From contig NZ_JACCBI010000001.1 of the NCBI RefSeq assembly GCF_013407835.1, positions 2,356,001-2,420,000 of the forward strand: DNA of 64,000 nt, in the 5' to 3' direction. This stretch comes from Agromyces atrinae (lineage in GTDB: Bacteria > Actinomycetota > Actinomycetes > Actinomycetales > Microbacteriaceae). The first letter of the stretch is position 1, and each line of letters opens with the position of its first letter. Shown here one piece after another: positions 59,699 to 64,000 of the stretch. The notes under the pieces were generated by a model. That model did no database searches. It saw only the letters and a program-made list of their open reading frames with translations, and was not told the DNA's origin. The position numbers and the translations under genes are program-made.

Positions 59699-60565
59699 AT
59701 GCGAACCCTCAAGACGTCCATGCTGCCCACCTTCCGAACGCGACGCCGTGCGGCACTGACGGTCGCGACAACGATCTCGGCCAGCATCGTGCTGGCCGGG
59801 TGCACCGCACCCGCCGAGCCCACCACCGGACACGACCACGCCACCACCATCAGCCACGTTCACGCGATCGTGCCCAACCCCGCAGAGGACGGGTACCTCC
59901 TGGGCGCCCATGACGGGATCTACACGGCCACATCCGATGGCGAGGTCGGCTCCCGTATCGAGACCACCGACTTCGACGCGATGGGCCTCATCACCGTCGG
60001 TGACGCTCTCCTCGCGTCCGGGCATCCCGGACCGACCACGCCCCCAGAACTCGGCTCCCCCAACCTCGGAATCATCCGGAGCGACGACAGCGCCAGATCT
60101 TGGACGCCCGTCTCGTTCACTGGCGAGAAAGACTTCCACGTCCTTGCCGCCGGGAAGAACGACACCCTCTACGGGATCGCCTCGGACTCCGCGGAGCTCC
60201 TCCGCACCGACGATCTCGGTGAGACCTGGTCGCCGGTCGGAGAAATCCTGGCGTTCAGCCTCGTCCTCGACAACGCGGGACAACTGATCGCTGCCACCCC
60301 AGACGGGCTGCAAATCAGCACTGATGAGGGCGCCACCTTCGCGCCCCTGAACGACGCACCTGCGCTCTACCTCCTCGCCGTATCGCCTGACGGCAAACAG
60401 CTGGTCGGTGTCGGCCGCGGCGGGCAGATCTGGGCCAGCACAGGATCCAACGCCGAGTGGGTTCCCGCCGGCGTCACCCATGGCTCCGCGCAAGCGCTCG
60501 CGACCACGAACGACGGTGACATCTTGGTCTTTGATGACAGCGGCCTGGCGGCAATCGCCAAGTAG
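59699..60565 (+). CDS. F510_1955-type BNR/sialidase-like lipoprotein
   Basis: A 288-residue lipoprotein with a signal peptide and lipobox LAGC (about residue 34), followed by a His-rich start (HDHATTISHVHAI) and beta-propeller blades with Asp-box-like sequences (RSDDSARSWTPV, RTDDLGETWSPV, STDEGATFAPL). The family (F510_1955, glycosylhydrolase-like) is linked to copper and mercury islands; the repeats are structural, and no hydrolase site is evident. Located after the terminator, about 60 bp from the DUF305 gene. Last intact gene of the copper cluster. Confidence 0.82.
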   Translation: MRTLKTSMLPTFRTRRRAALTVATTISASIVLAGCTAPAEPTTGHDHATTISHVHAIVPNPAEDGYLLGAHDGIYTATSDGEVGSRIETTDFDAMGLITVGDALLASGHPGPTTPPELGSPNLGIIRSDDSARSWTPVSFTGEKDFHVLAAGKNDTLYGIASDSAELLRTDDLGETWSPVGEILAFSLVLDNAGQLIAATPDGLQISTDEGATFAPLNDAPALYLLAVSPDGKQLVGVGRGGQIWASTGSNAEWVPAGVTHGSAQALATTNDGDILVFDDSGLAAIAK

Positions 60566-60688
60566 CCGAGAAGACGACATCTCCAGCGGAAGGCGCTCAC
60601 TTGTCCCGCTATACGCCGAAACTGTCTGCCGATAAGAGGTTTCGGCGAACCATAGCGGCACGCCTTCGAGCGCCGACTAACTGCTGCT

Positions 60689-60716
60689 GCCGCAAACGAT
60701 CGATTCTGACCACCTC
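60689..60716 (-). repeat. 28-bp inverted repeat copy C
   Basis: The reverse complement of these 28 bp matches copy A (52590-52617) at 26 of 28 positions. Copies A and C point inwards across 8.1 kb that covers the DUF1254 gene, the IS5-like element and the copper cluster. No 5-bp target duplication is visible outside them. Confidence 0.7.
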
Positions 60717-60771
60717 CCGATTGTGGATGGGTGGTGCCACACATGAACTCGCCTTGTGTTTCCGACTTGAC

Positions 60772-61120
60772 TCACTTGTACGGCGACTCAGTCCTCTCGA
60801 CCTGGTGATACTCGCTGAATTCCTTTGGCGTGAGATCGGATATTGCCTCGGACATTCCATCGGGATCGATGCTTGGTCCTACAACAGTGCGGAACCCCTG
60901 GCGCGCGTGAAAGCTAGGAACTCCAAGGTCTATTCCACCAACGATGATCGATTCAGGATCTTGATCGCGGATTACGGGATGCTGCGGAGTCAGGAGATCG
61001 AAATTGAGGAACTGCTTGATACCGGCAGCCCACGGAACGTGGATGAACTTTGGCTTGCTACCACCCTCCATGAGCGGCGAGATCAGCCGCCACTCACGCT
61101 CAGCGGCGAACGACGAACTT
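60772..61120 (-). pseudogene. DUF2971-like protein, 3' fragment
   Basis: A roughly 117-codon minus-strand fragment with the DUF2971 signature FAAEREWRLIS near its start, ESIIVGGIDLG in the middle and the tail VERTESPYK. The N-terminal half (with the usual Trp/His-rich part) is missing: upstream of about 61120 the frame is only the shadow of the plus-strand gene. The stop at 60772 is intact. Base composition is well below that of the flanking chromosome. It is a remnant of an accessory gene; DUF2971 proteins occur in defence-type and mobile loci, but their role is unknown. Confidence 0.65.
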
Positions 61121-61888
61121 GTGACTGACACCACCAACCTCGAGAACCGTCTTGTTGATATCCACGTGGCGCCTCTAGACCACCATGACCTAGGCAAGAT
61201 ACTCGACGTTGGCGAACATCTTTTGAATCTCGATTTCTCGAGAATCCGCACCCGCCTTCTGAATACTGCAGTCGGCACGGCAAGTATCGCGCATGCTCTC
61301 GCGCTTGCCTGCTGTAACGAGCGAGACATCACCCAGGGAGGCAAGGAGAAGGTCATCTTCACTGAAGATGACTTTCGGGAAGCCGCGCAAGCCTACGTAC
61401 GCACGCGGTCGGGTGCGGTAAAGGCCAGATTCACCCGCGCTCTCAAAGTTCACCGCAAACGGATGTATGACAACACCGAGATAATCCTCCGTGCCCTCAC
61501 ACAGCTCCCAGAAAGCGGCGGAACGGTCGGGCAGATTCTTGCGATTATTCGTGTCGAGAAGCCCAGCTACCCGTCGAGCAACGCGACCAAGTACCTTCAG
61601 GAGCTGCAAGAAGAGGCGCGCGGTTCGCTGATACGTAAGACGTCATCCGGTGTCTACCGATTCGATGAACCACTCCAGCACGCATACGCAAAGGCATACT
61701 TCGGAGAACCCTCAGACGAGACCGAGGGGACACCAATTAGCGATTGGGAGTCAGCGTTCATTAGCCAGGGCAAGGAGTTCATAACCCGTCTGCTCGTTCA
61801 AAGGGAGATTGAAGAAAATCGATACGCCATGACGGACGATGAACCTACCGAAGAGTGGGAGCTCGAGGAAAATGAATCGAAGGCGTAG
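61121..61888 (+). CDS. C-terminal part of an AAA-ATPase-like protein
   Basis: From the GTG at 61121 a 255-residue frame starts with RLVDIHVAPLDHHDLGKILD, typical of the sensor-2/lid region after an AAA ATPase core. It goes on with HALALACCNERDI, an acidic/basic helix region and a winged-helix-like domain (ALTQLPESGGTVGQILAII ... YLQELQEEARGSLIRKTSSGVYRF). Walker A and B motifs are absent, so the 5' part was lost at the same point where the DUF2971 fragment ends. It is probably non-functional. The low-GC composition fits foreign origin. Confidence 0.6.
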   Translation: MTDTTNLENRLVDIHVAPLDHHDLGKILDVGEHLLNLDFSRIRTRLLNTAVGTASIAHALALACCNERDITQGGKEKVIFTEDDFREAAQAYVRTRSGAVKARFTRALKVHRKRMYDNTEIILRALTQLPESGGTVGQILAIIRVEKPSYPSSNATKYLQELQEEARGSLIRKTSSGVYRFDEPLQHAYAKAYFGEPSDETEGTPISDWESAFISQGKEFITRLLVQREIEENRYAMTDDEPTEEWELEENESKA

Positions 61889-62232
61889 CGAAGCATGACC
61901 CTGCCAGCTCAGTCGCAGCGGAGCGCCCCTACCGAATAGATCTGAGATTCGCCGACAGATCCCCTTTCAGATCCAGTAGCTAGTTTAGAAACGTGCTGCT
62001 GAGCATCCTCTACAAACCAGTATGTAGTTGGGCGCTGCACGGGCAGCGCCCAACTGGTCCCTCTCGGGCGCTTCATCACGTCGGTTCCAGTGGGGGCGGA
62101 TTCGCTCACACCGAGCGATTCCGCTGCACGCAATCGTGCGAGCTTGGAATGAGGGGCCCTCAAATCCGGTGTCGAAGCGTCGACCAGCCACACAGGCCGA
62201 TAAGCACTGACGCAGAGGCTGTAACCGCTGGC
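61889..62232. other. Right island margin with one hairpin, no gene
   Basis: No convincing coding sequence is seen in this 344-bp stretch. A strong hairpin (AGTTGGGCGCTGC at 62026-62038 with 62043-62055, loop of four) looks like a terminator for the plus-strand fragment. The part from 62060 to 62232 has no ribosome sites or domains. It ends at the right direct repeat. Confidence 0.6.
62026..62055 (+). terminator. 13-bp stem hairpin in the right island margin
   Basis: AGTTGGGCGCTGC pairs perfectly with GCAGCGCCCAACT around ACGG. It lies 138 bp after the AAA-like fragment and before the right repeat. No T tract. Confidence 0.65.
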
Positions 62233-62269
62233 CACTCGCCGAACCAGCCTGCGCGCGCTGCCGGTAGGC
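62233..62269. repeat. Right 37-bp direct repeat flanking the accessory island
   Basis: It matches 52311-52347 at 32 of 37 positions. In this copy the hemB features have decayed (minus-strand -10 TAGGCT to CAGGCT; start GTG to GCG). On the plus strand it ends in TAGGCT (62265-62270), which serves as the -10 box for the nfeD transcript. Confidence 0.8.
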
Positions 62270-62318
62270 TTGATCTGATGTCCGCGGGGGCGGGCATCAC
62301 GACCCGGAGGGAGCCTCG

Positions 62319-62789
62319 ATGCTCACGCCCTTCCTGATCATCGGTGGCATCGGTCTGCTCATCCTGATCATCTCGCTCGTCGTCGGAGACATCTTCGACC
62401 ACTTCGAGATCGGTGATGGCGCGATCTCGGGCACGGCGCTCGGCGTCGCCGCCACGGTCTTCGGCGCGGCCGGCGTGCTGACCGCCGGCGCCGACCTCGA
62501 CATCGTGTGGGCCTATGTGCTCGCCGCGGTGCTCGCCGTCGCCGCCTACGTCGTCGCGCTGCTCCTCGTGAAGCGCCTCACCGCGTCATCCGATGGAGAG
62601 CTGCAGAGCGCCGTGGGCCTCACGGGCATCTCGCGCTCCGACATCTCCGTCGCGGGCGGCGAGGTGAGCCTCGACGGACCGCACGAGATCGAGCGCCGCC
62701 TCGCGTTCTCCGACCAGCCGATCCCCGAGGGTGTGCGTATCCGCGTCATCGAACACACCGGCACCCGGGTCAAGGTCGAACCGGCCTGA
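62319..62789 (+). CDS. NfeD-like membrane protein
   Basis: A 156-residue protein: three to four membrane helices (LIIGGIGLLILIISLVVG, GTALGVAATVFGAAGVLTAG, VLAAVLAVAAYVVALLLV) and a C-terminal OB-fold domain (AVGLTGISRSDISVAGGEVSL ... RVIEHTGTRVKVEPA), the NfeD pattern. NfeD proteins work with flotillins in membrane microdomains, and the next gene is a flotillin, 86 bp downstream. CGGAGGGA is the ribosome site. A 19-codon open frame (62278-62337) begins seven bases after TAGGCT and overlaps the start; it may be a leader peptide. Confidence 0.9.
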   Translation: MLTPFLIIGGIGLLILIISLVVGDIFDHFEIGDGAISGTALGVAATVFGAAGVLTAGADLDIVWAYVLAAVLAVAAYVVALLLVKRLTASSDGELQSAVGLTGISRSDISVAGGEVSLDGPHEIERRLAFSDQPIPEGVRIRVIEHTGTRVKVEPA

Positions 62790-62875
62790 CCCCGACGCGA
62801 CACCGCCGGACCTGACATCCACCGGCCCCCGGCCGGACCACGACCACGCTCCGAACAGTCCATCGAGAGGACAGC

Positions 62876-64000
62876 ATGGAATCCCAGCCCTACATTCAAG
62901 TGATCGCGATCGTGGCGATCATCGTCGCGGTGCTCGCACTCGTCGTGTTCATCGCGCGCCGCATTCGCCGCGTACCGCCGAACGAGGCGCTCGTCATCGT
63001 CGGCCGTGGCGCCGGCCGCAAGGCGGCGGGTGAACCGACCGGACAGCGCGTCGTCATCGGCGGCCGCACCTTCGTCTGGCCGATCCTGCAGCAGGGCTTC
63101 TCGATCTCGCTCGAGCAGCGCCAGATCGGCATCACCGTCGAGGGTGTCGACAAGAACCGCATCAAGATCGCGATCAAGGCCTCGATCAACTTCAAGGTCT
63201 CGGGCACCGAAGAGGGCGTGCGCCGCGCCGCCCAGCGATTCCTCTCGCAGCAGGGCGCTCTCACCGACATCATCAAGGAGTCGCTCGAGGGTTCGCTGCG
63301 CTCCATCGTCGGTGACATGACGATCGAGCAGATCATCTCCGACCGCAAGAGCCTCTCCGACCGGGTCGTCGCCGAGACGAAGACCGACCTCGTCGAGCAG
63401 GGCCTCCAGGTCGACCTCCTCAACATCTCCGACATCTCGACGCCGGGCAGCGACTACCTCGCGAACCTCGGTCGTGCCGAAGCCGCGCGTGCCCGCCAGG
63501 TCGCCGAGGTCTCCGAGGCCGAGGCCGCACGTGCGAGTGAGTTCGCGCGCATCGAGGCGGCCGAGCAGATCGCCGAGCGTCAGAAGGCTCTGAGCCTCCG
63601 CCAGGCGACGATCAAGGCCGAGACCGACAAGGCGAACGCCGAGGCCGAGGCCGCCGGTCAGCTCGCGAAGGCCGGCCAAGACCGCCTCGTCGCCGTCGAG
63701 GAGCGCGAGGCGCTCACCGAGCAGGCGCTCGTCGAGCAGGAGCGCCTCGACATCGAGGTGCGCAAGCCCGCCGAGGCCGAGGCGTACGCCGAGGTTCAGC
63801 GCGCGACCGCCCAGCGTGACGCCGCGAACGCCGCGACCGAGGCCGACGCCTTCAAGCGCACGAAGATCGCCGAGGCGAACAAGGTCGCCGCCGTGCAGGA
63901 CGCCGAGGCGTCCGCCGCCGCCGTCCGCTTCGCCGGTGAGGCCGAGCGTGACCGCCAGGTCGCCCTCGCCGCCGGTATCACCGCCGAGGGTGAGGCACGC
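62876..64000 (+). CDS. Flotillin family protein (SPFH domain), 5' part
   Basis: A 375-codon open frame that runs off the window. It has an N-terminal membrane helix (VIAIVAIIVAVLALVVFIARR), the flotillin start VPPNEALVIVGRGAGRK, an SPFH domain (to about residue 190, LISDISTPG-like LLNISDIST) and long Ala/Glu-rich coiled-coil repeats (AEAARARQVAEVSEAEAARA), typical for flotillins (YqiK/FloT). The ATG at 62876 has GAGAGGA upstream. It probably scaffolds ordered membrane domains with NfeD. The C-terminus is outside the window. Confidence 0.93.
   Translation, partial: MESQPYIQVIAIVAIIVAVLALVVFIARRIRRVPPNEALVIVGRGAGRKAAGEPTGQRVVIGGRTFVWPILQQGFSISLEQRQIGITVEGVDKNRIKIAIKASINFKVSGTEEGVRRAAQRFLSQQGALTDIIKESLEGSLRSIVGDMTIEQIISDRKSLSDRVVAETKTDLVEQGLQVDLLNISDISTPGSDYLANLGRAEAARARQVAEVSEAEAARASEFARIEAAEQIAERQKALSLRQATIKAETDKANAEAEAAGQLAKAGQDRLVAVEEREALTEQALVEQERLDIEVRKPAEAEAYAEVQRATAQRDAANAATEADAFKRTKIAEANKVAAVQDAEASAAAVRFAGEAERDRQVALAAGITAEGEAR

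Noticed and set aside
60601..61128. A 175-codon plus-strand frame over the DUF2971 fragment
   Set aside because: No ribosome site or domain. The opposite strand gives recognisable DUF2971 blocks, so this frame is its shadow.
61909..62235. A 108-codon minus-strand frame at the right margin of the island
   Set aside because: No recognised motif, no ribosome site, and it crosses a strong hairpin and part of the direct repeat.
12..63990. CRISPR arrays and rRNA/tRNA genes
   Set aside because: No regularly spaced repeats and no cloverleaf or rRNA-like segment were recognised on reading; this was not checked with dedicated tools.

Overview
The window is high-GC DNA with dense, overlapping genes, frequent GTG starts and actinobacterial families (WXG100 proteins, SoxR/CsoR regulators, an IdeR/DtxR-like iron box, TANNNT promoters directly before leaderless starts). 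It reads as chromosome of an actinobacterium, most likely family Microbacteriaceae. The family-level assignment is inference from gene style and was not tested by a search. No rRNA, tRNA or CRISPR array was seen.

Layout. 0-1.8 kb: end of a small type VII (ESX/WXG100)-type operon ending in a lipoprotein. 1.8-5.6 kb: two short-chain dehydrogenases (one with a frameshift), then a SoxR locus in which ferredoxin and superoxide dismutase each carry a SoxR box inside a 19-bp promoter spacer. 5.7-10.9 kb: small accessory genes (broken hydrolase, MFS transporter, cysteine hydrolase with GlxA-type regulator, HxlR regulator with a SnoaL-like protein). 10.9-18.1 kb: UvrA paralogue, a four-gene siderophore uptake operon behind a likely iron box, and a PEP-mutase/isocitrate-lyase-type enzyme. 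18.2-23.8 kb: ABC exporter, small membrane proteins, an AarF/UbiB kinase.

23.8-36.1 kb, minus strand: a long, tightly packed run led by an amidohydrolase and glutamate decarboxylase (GadB), followed by eight membrane-protein genes including two cation/proton antiporters, a DMT-type transporter and a FUSC protein. It looks like one pH/ion-homeostasis module, but has no recognisable GadC antiporter. 36.3-49.8 kb: an Ntn-type amide hydrolase, ThrE and AI-2E-type exporters, and three paralogous ~515-aa LuxR regulators. One regulator overlaps the last gene of an oligopeptide ABC transporter operon. 50.0-52.3 kb: hemB-hemL.

52.3-62.3 kb is an accessory island between hemB and nfeD/flotillin. It is bracketed by two near-identical 37-bp direct repeats that look like a duplicated hemB/nfeD divergent promoter. 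Inside are a DUF1254 protein, an IS5-like element with a dead transposase and a thioredoxin-fold passenger gene, a copper-resistance cluster (csoR, HMA protein, copB, DUF6153, DUF305 and BNR-like lipoproteins), and 3' remnants of a DUF2971 gene and an AAA-ATPase-like gene cut at their 5' ends. Three copies of a motif with an AAACGATCG core lie near the junctions, two of them as 28-bp inverted repeats enclosing 8 kb. From 62.3 kb normal chromosome resumes with nfeD and a flotillin gene running off the end.
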